64,000 nt of DNA, from the NCBI RefSeq assembly GCF_000151665.1, contig NW_013171865.1, positions 92,001 to 156,000 on the forward strand, written 5' to 3'. Shown here in pieces: positions 9,558 to 20,162 of this stretch. The translations under genes were made by a program, and so were the position numbers. The number at the start of each line of letters is the position of its first letter. Positions within the stretch are counted from its first letter, which is position 1. Source of the DNA: Blastocystis hominis (lineage: Eukaryota > Sar > Bigyra > Opalinata > Blastocystidae). Below the pieces are notes generated by a model, which was given only the letters and a program-made list of their open reading frames with translations, searched no databases and was not told the origin of the DNA.

Positions 9558-11042
9558 CACGGCGGACACGTTCAGAATACCATCGGCATCGATATCGAAG
9601 GTCACCTCGATCTGAGGCACTCCGCGAGGCATCGGTGGGATTCCGTCCAGGTGGAACTTGCCCAGCAGGTTGTTGTCCTTCGTCATCGTTCGCTCTCCCT
9701 CGAACACCTGGATCAGCACGCCCGGCTGGTTATCGCTGTAGGTCGAGAAGATCTGCGACTTCTTCGTGGGAATGGTGGTGTTACGGGGAATCAGCACCGT
9801 CATCACGCCTCCGGCCGTCTCCAGACCCAGAGACAGAGGAGCCACATCCAGCAGCAGCAGGTCGTCCAGCTTGCTGCCCTGGCCCTTGCCGCTCAGCACG
9901 GCCGCCTGCACGGTCGCTCCGTAAGCCACAGCCTCATCGGGGTTGATGCTCTGGCAAAGCTCCTTGCCGTTGAAGAACTCCTGCAGCATCTTCTGCACCT
10001 TGGGAATACGCGAGGATCCTCCCACCAGCACCACCTCGTCCACCTGGCTCTTCGACAGCTTCGCGTCGCGCAGCACCTTCTCCACAGGAGTGATCGTCTT
10101 GCGGAAGAAGTCCATGTTCATCTCCTCGAAACGAGCACGCGTGATCTGGCTGTTGAAGTCGATTCCCTCGAACAGAGAATCGATCTCAATGCTAGCCTGC
10201 GTGCTGCTAGACAGAGTGCGCTTAGCACGCTCGCAAGCAGTACGCAGACGACGCAGAGCACGCTGCGAGGTCGAAATGTCCTTGTGGAACTTGCGCTTGA
10301 ACTCCGTCATGAAGTACTCCACCATGCGGTTATCGAAATCCTCACCTCCCAAGTGAGTATCTCCAGCAGTCGCCTTCACCTCGAAAATTCCGTCCTCGAT
10401 CGACAGCAGCGACACATCGAAGGTACCACCACCCAGATCGAAAATCAGAATGTTCTTCTCGCCTCCCTTCTGGTCCAGACCGTAAGCAATAGCAGCGGCA
10501 GTGGGCTCGTTGATAATACGCATCACGTTCAGTCCAGCAATCGTTCCAGCATCCTTCGTAGCCTGACGCTGCGAATCGTTGAAGTATGCAGGCACAGTAA
10601 TCACAGCGTTCTTCACCTCCTTGCCCAAATAAGACTCAGCAATCTGCTTCATCTTCGTCAGCACCATCGAAGAAATCTCCTCAGGAGAGAACTGCTTTCT
10701 CTCGCCCTTGTACTCCACCTCGATCACAGGCTTGCCCTCAGGACCTCTCTTCAGAGTGAAAGGCCAGTGCTTCATATCGCTCTGAACAGAGGCGTCGTCG
10801 AACTTACGACCAATCAGACGCTTCGCGTCGAACACAGTGTTGGTAGGGTTCATAGCCACCTGGTTCTTAGCAGCATCACCAATCAGACGCTCTGTATCAG
10901 TGAAAGCCACATAGGAAGGAGTGGTTCTCTGACCCTGGTCGTTGGCAATAATCTCCACCTTGTCGTTTTGCCAAACACCCACACAAGAATAGGTTGTACC
11001 CAAATCAATACCAACAGATTCACCAGTAAAAGTCTTGCTCAT
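9063..11042 (-). CDS. HSP70: Cytosolic HSP70 chaperone
   Basis: ATP-dependent chaperone of the cytosol and nucleus. A single uninterrupted 659-residue frame, the normal length, and one of the few intronless genes here. The nucleotide-binding domain begins '[14 protein letters not shown]' and contains '[14 protein letters not shown]'; the substrate domain follows. The C-terminus has GGMP-type repeats and ends in EEVD, the TPR co-chaperone signal of cytosolic forms, so it is not the ER or mitochondrial paralogue. Codon use is strongly biased (CTG, GTC, AAG), as expected for high expression. Heat-shock-element-like words lie upstream. A 677-residue open frame on the opposite strand is an artefact of this bias. 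Confidence 0.98.
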
Positions 11043-11452
11043 TCTTATTTGTACTAAGTTTTAAACCAAGTATAAAAAATTAATGACTAAACTAAATCCG
11101 AACGCTGCTTTTCCAAATCCTTCTAGAACCTTTCCAACTATTGGCTTTTCATTCCTTCTAGATTCTTCTATTCCTTCGATCTATTTTGTCCAATTGCACC
11201 AATTTAGTGCCCTTCACGAACGCAATCCATTTCCTTCAAAATGGAAACGGTTCGGACAACCGGTTTTCATCAACTCAGTTTAGTCGTGGATACATCAAAC
11301 AATAGAGTGGTGGAGTCGTGGAAAGCGGATTTGTATACCTTAAATCGTCGAAAATACACACCTCAGAATAATTAAGAATAACTGGCACATTTTTCTATCT
11401 TAATTTTATTCCAGACATTGAGTGTTCTCCAAAACGTTCGAAAAAATAGAAA
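11043..11452. other. Intergenic between divergent HSP70 and AIP1
   Basis: A shared promoter region of about 410 bp. Apart from the heat-shock-like cluster at 11118-11176, no gene or repeat is seen. Confidence 0.6.
11118..11176 (-). promoter_or_regulatory. Heat-shock-element-like cluster upstream of HSP70
   Basis: TTCTAGAA at 11121-11128 is a perfect inverted NGAAN pair, followed by further TTC/GAA-like pentamers to about 11175. It lies about 80 bp upstream of the HSP70 ATG (minus strand). The same TTCTAGAA core forms the array in front of HSP104 at 51512. Confidence 0.6.
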
Positions 11453-13787
11453 ATGGCCGAAATTTGGAGTCAACCGTCCAGTTAGTATGTTTCATATTTG
11501 ATTATCTATGCCCTTCGCCTTTGAATTAAGTGCGATCTTTTAGTTTGAATGTCTTATCTACGTAGAGCAGACCTTTTTCCCAAATCCCTATACTCAGAGA
11601 GGAGCAGCCACCAAGATCGGTATTTCTAGCGATGGAGAAACTATCGCATACGGTTCTGGAACCAATGTTATTATCCGGAGTGTCAAAGTAGGTTTTGCAA
11701 TCATCCTTGGGATTTTAGAATCCTACTCAAGGCTTTGTGTACTACGACCACAGAAAGCGTGTAACATATCCTGCACACTCCTGAGTAAAAAGCTCCAGGT
11801 TTCTTAACATCACTGTTGTTCGCTTCAATAACAACAATCATTATATGGCTTCTGGAGGTGCTCGTTCTTTTGTCAAGTTATTGCATAGATATTGAAGGAA
11901 AGCTGCGTGTGTGGGCTTTGGATAATGACGAGCATCCTCTAAAGAAAGAGGTACATCGTCGATTATTTTTTTCTAATCCCTGCTAGATTGTATCGGGAGG
12001 TCTAGAGATCCGTGACTTGATGTGGGATAGTGAGAATAAGCGCATCGCCTTCTGTGGAGAAGGCCGCGGCAGGTCCGTTGTGCTTCGAGCCTTTCATCGT
12101 GTAGAACGATTCGTGCAGTGACCTGGGACATGGGCTCAGACTTGGGTCAGTTTTCGGGTCATTCTCGTGGTGTGAACAGCGTGGATTTCCGTCCTTGCCG
12201 TCCGTTCCGCCTTGTGAGTTCTTCGGATGATATGCTGGTTTCGTTCTACCAGGGTCCGCCCTTCATCTTCGATCATTCGGATCCTCATCACAAGAACTTC
12301 GTGCATGCAGTCCGGTCGGGTCGTGGTGGCTGTATCACACACAGATATTCTCCGGATGGTGCTTTCTTTGTCTCTGTGAGTGGAGATAAGACGATCAACG
12401 TGTTCGAAGGCAAGGTTTCCATTCGATTCTGGTTAGCAACGTGTAGACGGGGCAATATCTGCGCACGCTGAACGCTGAGAACGGACACACGAAGGGTCTG
12501 TACGGAGTAGGCTGGGACAGCGACTGCCAGCACGTTTACACGGCTTCGGCGGACTGTACAATCAAGGTAGGGCCGTGGAGCCTCTCTCGCTCTCCGTAGT
12601 ACTGGGACGTGAACACGGGCGTTTGCGAAGCCACGCTTCCGATCGGAGACGGCAAATCCCTGGACTACAACCTCCTGGGACGTAGAGGCGAGGAGTCGAT
12701 GCGATGTAGTGGATTGTCTGGGAGATCTCCGCGTGGCGGTCTCGCTCAACTCGGATATCAACCTGATCGAGAAGGGAGCGACTGGTTATACGACGCTCGT
12801 GGGCCACCAGGGTCCCGCCAACACGTGCAGTTATTCTCGGAATATGGGAAGCGTGCTCTCGGGTGGAAGCGATGGCCGTGTGATTGAGTGGACGCAGGGA
12901 CGCGGCCGTCTGATTACGGTGGCTCGTGGGATCGTGCTGCTAATGCGTAGCGCCACAAAGGAAACTGCAATGGGGCGGTCGAGTCCAACGGCGTGTGTGT
13001 GTCGATCGGATGGTGGGCTTCGCTGGTCCGAAATCGTCTTACGCGTAGGGACGACACGGTGCGCTTCACCGATCTGCTCTCGCTGAACGAGCTCAACGCG
13101 GTGAAGTTGGAGGAGCAGCCGTTAACAGTGCGCTGTGCAGGCGATCAAGCCGTCGTTGTTTCGCTCAAGTAGCTTTCTGAAGAGTTTATTATGGAGGCAT
13201 ATCTATCTCTTCCGAGAGCATCAACTCGTCGAAACGCTGGCGCTGCCCTCGGAAGCCCACGCAGCGGACATAGCGGACGATGGATTGCTGGCCGTCGAGG
13301 TTCAAGAGGGGATTGAGACGTAGTGTGTGGCGTTAGAGAAGGATCGACGCGAGTATGTGGAAGTGTACGAACTGCGCCAAGAAGGAATCCGCTATGCTTG
13401 TGCCGTGGCCACGCACGAGCTGGAATACCACCGAACGAAGATCAATGCGCTGCGAATCTCGCCGGACGATCGCTACATCGCTGTGGGCGACGCAGGTCGC
13501 GAAATCAAAGTGTGGGAGGTCGGGAGAGAGGAGCCCGTGATCACACGCAAATGGCTGGCTCATCAGAGCACGGTGACGACGATCAGTTGGTCTCCGGAAG
13601 GAGATCGACTTGTCTCAGGATCGGTGGATGGACGCATCGTTGTGTGGAACATGAATGCGCCGAGAGAAATCCACGAACGACCCGGCCAACACCCGGGAGG
13701 CGTGTTCTGCGTGGAATGGACCGACAACAATGTGGTTTATTCGTGCGGAGATGATGCCTGCATCCGTGAAACACAACTGGTGATGTG
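11453..13787 (+). CDS. AIP1: Actin-interacting protein 1 (AIP1/WDR1), no genomic stop
   Basis: WD40 protein that works with cofilin to take apart actin filaments. At least twelve exons. Family-typical blocks: 'GHSRGVNSVDFRPCRPFRL', 'GPPFIF', 'SVSGDKTINVFEGK', 'SADCTIKYWDVNTG', 'VSIGWDDTVRF' and a last WD blade 'VYSCGDDACIRE'. Two beta-propellers are expected; the blades are present in order. Introns are 28-36 nt except a longer first one near 11489-11570, and one junction near 11760-11790 is uncertain. No in-frame stop occurs before TGTTTGTT at 13791-13798. The T of codon TGG at 13786 lies exactly 5 nt before the motif, so cleavage there plus A residues would give TAA. Confidence 0.85.
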
Positions 13788-13790
13788 GAA

Positions 13791-13808
13791 TGTTTGTTTC
13801 AATAAACA
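13791..13808. terminator. Face-to-face 3'-end motifs of AIP1 and its convergent neighbour
   Basis: TGTTTGTT (13791-13798, plus) and AATAAACA (13801-13808, TGTTTATT on minus) are separated by 2 bp. Both genes seem to have their stop codon created 5 nt before their own motif, so the two coding ends are only about 26 bp apart. Confidence 0.65.
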
Positions 13809-13812
13809 ATAC

Positions 13813-14575
13813 ACATATCAAACTAGAGTTAACACACAGAAACGGACTCACCATTAGAAGGGAATTCAGCTCATTCTCGGGGAGCGGCAGACCAACGTGA
13901 ATCTTCTCGTTACAAATATCGGGAATCCAATCTAGATGCGATAGCATGTAGTTTAGCTGGTCTGCAGAGGTGCTATTATACAGATATTGGTATTGTTGAG
14001 AGCACTGCTGGCTGGCTTGGTCTGGGACACAATCGAAACTCTCTTTCACGCTCGTGCCGTTGCCCGTTGCTCGTGGTTCTGAGCAAGAAGCGTCAACCTG
14101 CTCCGCGTTAGCTGCCGTGTTTATTTCCGAACGGGTTTGAGGAACATAACTCGCATCTAGAGTTTACTGAAATGTCCATCGAAACTCTGTCTGCTCGCAA
14201 TGGCCATATTCACTTTTTCCTCGAGTCGACGTCGAATGCAATCGACAATCGTGAAAATCTTTTGGCAACGCTACATTGAACCACAACCGGTATTATTACA
14301 GAATTTAAGTTTTGGATTCGCTCATCCTCGGAGTTGTACAAGTTGTGCATCTGCAGGGAGTTCAAAACAATCTGAAAACGACGAAAGCCGATGTAAGCGT
14401 CTTCAAATTGCTTTTCCATTGCACATTTCTTTGACATAGCGATAAGATTATCTAAGTATTTGAGTAATGTATCAAACGAATAATCAGAAGGATTGAACAT
14501 ATCCTTGTTTGCAATGTCTTCCAGACGAGAGATGTACTCGTCTGGTGTTGTCATAAAGACGAGGTTATCGGTCAT
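13813..14575 (-). CDS. Helical protein with MIT/USP8-dimer-like N-terminus
   Basis: Not firmly recognised. Start ATG 14573-14575. The N-terminal about 110 residues form a helical region ('YSFDTLLKYLDNLIAMSKK', 'FEDAYIGFRRFQIVLNSL') with the spacing of the USP8/AMSH dimerisation (MIT-like) domain of endosomal deubiquitinases, but no JAMM or USP catalytic domain follows. The C-terminal half is polar and Gln/Ser-rich. Three 29-nt introns are inferred. After the last one the frame reads TTT-GAT-ATG-TGT with no stop; the T of TGT (13813) is 5 nt before TGTTTATT, so the stop is probably made by polyadenylation. It starts about 26 bp after the putative end of the upstream bromodomain gene. Confidence 0.45.
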
Positions 14576-14600
14576 ACAAGAAGTATGCAACAAATAAAAT

Positions 14601-17600
14601 AAAATATATCAAAAGATACGAAGTCCGGGTCTTCGTAAGCTTGTTCGGGCTCTTTTACAGCAGGTTCCTCTTCCTCCATGAGCAAATTAGGCTTTTCCTC
14701 CTTCACCAGCTTCACCTTCAACGAAATAACGCCGGGATCCGCCTTTTTCTTCTGCTCCTTCTCGTTTTTGACGCCGATTTCAGGATTCAACTCCTTCAAC
14801 ACGACCTTTTTGGCTACCTTCATAATATATCTACATTTCAACTCGTATCCGCACCACTACAGAGCAGGAGTATCATACACGCGCATTTCGTCATCATTCA
14901 GCATCATCATGTGTGTGGAATAGCCCAGCACGCTGGATCGCTTCTCGATCTTCGGCTGGTATTTGTTGAGAACGTCTTTCAGACGCCTCATCCGATCATC
15001 GAACACATACGACTTCATTTGGTTCGTGAAAACGTTCACAAACACCTTCTTCGCCTTGTCGTGAAGCAGCGCGCGATCCTTCAATCCGGCTTGCCGGCAG
15101 ATTTTTTCGCGTTGAATCAGCACTTGAATCACCTGATACAGCAGATCCCAGAAATTATCGATCCCTTCTCGCTGCGGATTCTGCTCCAGCTTCGTTAGCA
15201 TCGGCAGCACCGTTCCCGGATCGAGCAAACTCGCGCTCATGCTTTGATCGCCGCTGGTGATCACTTCGGTCGAAACATCGATAGGCTTCGCGATATTGAT
15301 CAACTCGCTGAGCGTGGATGCAGTGAGCGTGTCGTAATAGCTCCGCACTTTGTGCTTGAAGGAGTTGAAGATGTTCTCCACCGTTTCGTCTTTGAAAAAC
15401 AGAGAGCGGATCAGCTTCTGGTTCCGATCCAAAAACTCGGAAGTATCGTCTCCCGACACGCGGTACAGAATCCAAAGATCATAGAACAGATTCCGCATAT
15501 GCTCCACCGCCTGCGTGACCGTCTCTTTGCTATATTCCCCCGTGTAGCACTTGATCACATTATCGAACATGTGCTGCATGTCCTCCCAAACCAGCTTGCT
15601 CGAACTGTACTCTTCGTACTTCACGCTTCGGCAGATGTCGTTGATGAAATACAGCCGATCCACCTTCTTCAGCCATTCCTACACATCGCTCCTTTGCTCA
15701 AAAAAGCTACGAATGTCGGCGTGCTTGGATCGCGAATGAACACATGGAAGAACGACGACTTCTCGCCCTCCTTGCAGAACTTATCCAGAGCGCCCTGGCA
15801 TTGCTTTCGGATGTCGTCCGGCATCCGCGTTGTATCGTTCTTGAAGATCTTCAGCCCGCTTTCTTCCAGCTCGGGATCTCCGGTTTCCACAGGTCTTCCG
15901 AGCTCCTGAGCGACGATTCGATTGAACTGTCTCTTCAAGAACACAGCCTCGGCGTGCACAAACTGCGACCCTCTTCCATCCTGATGGAATCGCATCGCGT
16001 CATCGAACACCGTGTTCATCAGCTTCACCCAGTCGTCGAACGTTCCTCGGCACCGCAGCGTGTCGGTGAACCCCATCGGCCGGTTGGAATACGCGCTGAA
16101 CTCCGGATAGTACTCGGTCGGATTGTCTTTGAAATCGAAGTACGCCGGATAGCCGTCCAGACGGATCTTCTTCAGACTCTCAATCACGTGCAGAAAGTCG
16201 GCTTTCTTCGCATCGGGAGGCAGTGTGGGAGCCAACAGATTCAGTTCGTTATAGAGCAGCTTGCAGGGGTCGCGATACCAGTGAATGGGCGTGACTTCCT
16301 TCGCGCAGTGGTACGTGAGACAGTTGTCGAACATCAGACGCATCGAAGCCAGAAACGTTGTTCGATCGTACGTGTCCAGCTGGCTCTACCCACGATTACA
16401 CTCCTCTCCGATGGCTCTACCATAATCATTCCCCACGTTATGGGACGACGAATCATCTTTTCATAATCGCTCTGACGCAGCAACTGCTCCAGACTGGTAT
16501 CGAAAATGGTCCAGCACCAATGCGGGAACGTTTTCTCCTTCAGTTTGTTCAGACAGTTGGAAGCGCGCTCGTACCAATTCTGACTATGCATGACGTTCTC
16601 CCAACGCAACCCACCTTCCCGATGTGTGACCTATCAAATCGTCCATGTCGGGCTTGCGAGTCTGAATTCGAGTCTGCGGAATGGGAGGTGGAATCTTCAT
16701 CACCACCTTCTCGCAGTATTCTGGATGAAGGGAGAGCAAAGCCGGGTTTGTTTCGGCTCGCTTTCTCTCCAGCGATGCGGCTCTCCTCATCTCCTTCTCT
16801 TTGCGAATTGTTTGGAACGCCTTTCGCACAGAGTCTTGCAGTCCGTTATCCACGTCCTTCATAAATGTACTCACCTGCCGCTTCAGTAATTGAGCCGCAT
16901 CGATATACACTCTTCCCTCGTTCGGCTTGAACTGCTTCCAATACGTGATGCAATTATCGAACAATCGGCAGAAATCGTTCAACAGACAATTCTTGTCTTG
17001 GATTTGAATCAAGGACGTGTAATAGTCCATGCTGAACATGCGGTCCAAGATGTGTCTCAGATTGATTATGTTCTTCACATACAATTTGTAGTCCTCCAAA
17101 TATCCATTGTCCACCGCGAAGTTCCGGATCAGCTGGTAATCTCCGTTCCGAACATTGTACACTCGCTCGATGATCTCTGTGTACACTCGCTCCAAACTCA
17201 GCAGATCGTCCAGCTTCTCGCTGCTCTGATTCACATCCTTGCTGTTTAAAATACGCAGCAGGTCGCGATGCAGCTCGTACGCCTGCTTTCGATTGTCGGT
17301 TTGGGCGGGCGTGAGCAGCATGTTGTAATACACACAGTTGCCGATCAGCAGAAGCATGTCCTTTTTAAACTTGCTGACGGAGCGGTACTCATTTTCCTGC
17401 AGCTTCAACTGAATGTCTCGCAGGCAGATGGGTGATTGGATGATCATGTAGTAGTCTTCGTACTCCCGAGGCACCGGGTCGACGAATAAATTGTATTTGG
17501 GCTCCTTTATCAACAAGTCGAGGTGACGCTGAAGCGCTTCCTTCAACGACTGCTCCGAACTGCTGATCGATCGGATCTTGATCGAAGAAGACACTTTCGG

Positions 17601-18365
17601 AGGTCGCTCGGAACTTGACTTGCTTTGGATGGATGGTTTCACGTGGACTGTGGGATGCGAGTCGGACGAAGATTTACTCTTCACAGCTGGCTTGTGATCG
17701 TCCATTTCCGATCCTCGGTGCTTCCTTGACTCTGAAACGGAAGGCACGCTATAGTCGTCGTCTTTATCGTCGCTGTCTTCATTATCGCTGTGAATAATCG
17801 CACGGTGAGGAACCGGCTTCTTGGGGCCTGAGGACTTTTCAACCCCAGAAGTCGTGATCCTCTTTGCAGACGGTTCCGCAGAGGTTGAACTCGTGCTTTG
17901 CACTCGCTTCGGGTTGGGTCGTGATGACTGATGCGAAGAACTCTGCCAAACAGTTTTGATTCCTGAATACCAATTGGAGCGAATGCTGCACTTTGCCATA
18001 CTGCGTAAAAAGGGTCTGTATTTCTCTTTCTCAATTTCACGTTCCAATAACTCTCCCAGAAAGGTTACTTCGGTTATTGCTTCCATATTATCCGGATTCA
18101 TAGACACAAACTGCAGGACAGTTTGAATCCATTTCCTGAGATCAAATAGGCATGCAGAACAAGAAGGCTGCGACGATAATGTTGCCTGAAACATCAGTTG
18201 AATAACAAACCAGCTTACCTTCAAGAGTCCAGGAGATGGAACATAAAGAACGTGCCCATTGATAGGAAAGTAACTCCTAGACAAATCGACGTTGGGAACC
18301 GCTTTGCACATCGCTTCGAACCATTCGATCAGCTCTAGGCACGCTTTGCTACTGTCCTTGCTCAT
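14601..18365 (-). CDS. Multi-bromodomain (polybromo-like) protein, no genomic stop
   Basis: Likely chromatin reader that binds acetyl-lysine on histones. Start ATG 18363-18365. Bromodomain 1: 'REYEDYYMIIQSPICLRDI' with 'NCVYYNML'; bromodomain 2: 'MDYYTSLIQIQDKN' with 'FDNCITYW'; bromodomain 3: after a 31-nt intron, 'YEKMIRRPITWGM' with 'MFDNCLTYH'; a fourth and possibly fifth degenerate copy follow ('DDWVKLMNTVFDDAMRFH', 'WEDMQHMFDNVIKCY'). A Ser/Lys-rich linker sits before copy 1. The C-terminus is charged. Tandem copies suggest a PBRM1/RSC-type subunit, but BAH and HMG domains were not seen. The last frame has no stop: the T of a TAT codon at 14601 is 5 nt before TATTTGTT. Confidence 0.75.
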
Positions 18366-18462
18366 TTAAAAAATGCTAAGAATTCCTTGTGATTTTGGAA
18401 TTCCATTTTTATTGTTCGGAGATACTCAATCATTGTCTCATTTTTTTGTTGAGATATTTGGA

Positions 18463-20025
18463 ATGTTGTCGGAGTGAGTGTTCCTGTAATTTGTGTAACC
18501 GATAGATATAGTCAGAAACTCTTAGAAGCGCTTCCCGAACCTAAAACCGTTTGGAAGTACATGTTGGCAATTGCGCAGATCCCCCGAGGATCAAACAAGA
18601 AGGGAGAGTGCGTGAATAACAAGCGCATTACTGCGTTCTTGAAGCAGGCTGCGGAAGATTTGGGTTGTGAAACCTATGTCGATAGTGGAGAAAATCTGAT
18701 TATCCGCAAGAAGGCCACTCCTGGTAATGGGAAGTTCGCTCTTTCTAACCCTTCTAGGTTTTGAAGACAAGCCCGTTGTGTGTCTTCAGGGCCATATGGA
18801 TATGGTGTGCCAGAAGAGAGATGACGTGGTGATCGACTTTTTGAAGGATCCCATTCTCCCTCGCATTGATGGAGAGTACTTGAAGGCCACGGGTACTTCT
18901 CTCGGCGGAGACGATGGAATCGGCGTCGCCACCTGTTTTGCTATCTTGGAGAACTCCGAGCTGCAGCACGGACCCCTGGAGGTGCTCATTACTCGCGATG
19001 AGGAAATCGGACTGATTGGAGCTGCGAACTTGGAGCCCGGCATTCTGAAGGCCAAGTACATGATCAACGTGGACTCGGAGGAGCAGAACGCGGTGTGCAT
19101 TGGCTGCGCTGGTTCGTTCACTCTGGAAATGACGATGCCGACGACGCGTGTTGCAGCGGAAGGCATGGTGCTGCGCGAGATCGTTCTCAACAACTTCATC
19201 GGAGGCCACTCGGGATGCGATATCCATCTGGGTCGCGCGCATCCTCTGGTGACGCTGGGCCGTTTGCTCATGAGCGCCGATGACTGCGGAAGCCGGATTG
19301 TGTCGATCGAGTGCGGAACGGTCCGCAACGCGATTCCTCGCAAGTGCGTCGCCGTGATGGCGGTGCCCGCAGAGAAGGCGGAGGCGTTCGAGAAGGCGAT
19401 CCTGACCGAGTTCGGACACTTCAAGCATGAATATGCGCTGATCGAGAAGGAGCCGACCTGCGAAGTGAGAGAAGTGAAGGACAGCAAGCAGCTGCCGTGC
19501 GATGCGGAGACTTCGCGCCGCTTCCTCAACTTCATTAACGTGTATCCGTTCGGAGTGCAGCGGTACTCGCCCGAATCGCACGACATTATCGAGACGTCGG
19601 TGAACTGCGGCATCGTGCAGATGGTGGAGAACGACGACTTCATGTTCACGTCGTCGGTGCGCTCTTCGTCCATGTCGCAGATGGACATGATGTACAACAA
19701 GATCAAGTCGATTTGCGAGATGTGCAAGGTCAGCATGTCCGAGAAGATGGGTGCCTATCCCGGATGGGAGCCCAATCTCTCCTCGCGTCTCACCAAGAGC
19801 ATGATCAGCGCCTACGAAGAGGTCACTGGCAAGACTCCGCGTGTGTACGCCATCCATGCTGGCTTGGAGTGCGGACTGTTCCTCCAGAAGTACCCCGACC
19901 TCGACTGCACCTCGGTGGGTCCGGAGCTCAACTTCCCCCATTCCCCCGACGAACGGCTGCTGATTTCGAGCGTGGCGCCGCTCTACCAGACGCTGTGCAC
20001 CTGCCTCAAGAAGCTGTATGAGTGA
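18463..20025 (+). CDS. pepD: PepD-type aminoacyl-histidine dipeptidase (M20)
   Basis: Zinc dipeptidase of family M20 that splits Xaa-His dipeptides such as carnosine. Start ATG 18463-18465; introns of 32 and 34 nt near the 5' end. Metal-ligand motifs in order: 'LQGHMDMV', 'GGDDGIGVA', catalytic 'TRDEEIGLIGA', 'NVDSEE', and C-terminal 'HAGLECGLF'. The dimerisation domain lies in between. About 490 residues, standard for PepD. This family is mostly bacterial, so old lateral transfer is possible; codon use now matches the neighbours. Stop TGA 20023-20025, then TGTTTGTG at 20032-20039. Confidence 0.9.
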
Positions 20026-20162
20026 GTGGATTGTTTGTGAAACACACAAGGCAAAAGGTCTTGGCTTGACTGGCTCGCACTCGTGCGATCCATCCCTTCG
20101 GTTTGTAGTTGTCCATACAGGTTAGGTAATAATACATTAGGGCTGATTTCCCCAGCTACTCA

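Noticed and set aside
9024-11057. 677-codon open frame opposite HSP70
   Set aside because: It mirrors HSP70 codon bias, has Leu/Arg/His-rich composition and no family resemblance; HSP70 on the minus strand is certain.
18754-20049. 431-codon open frame opposite PepD
   Set aside because: Same kind of antisense artefact in a GC-biased gene; PepD motifs are on the plus strand.
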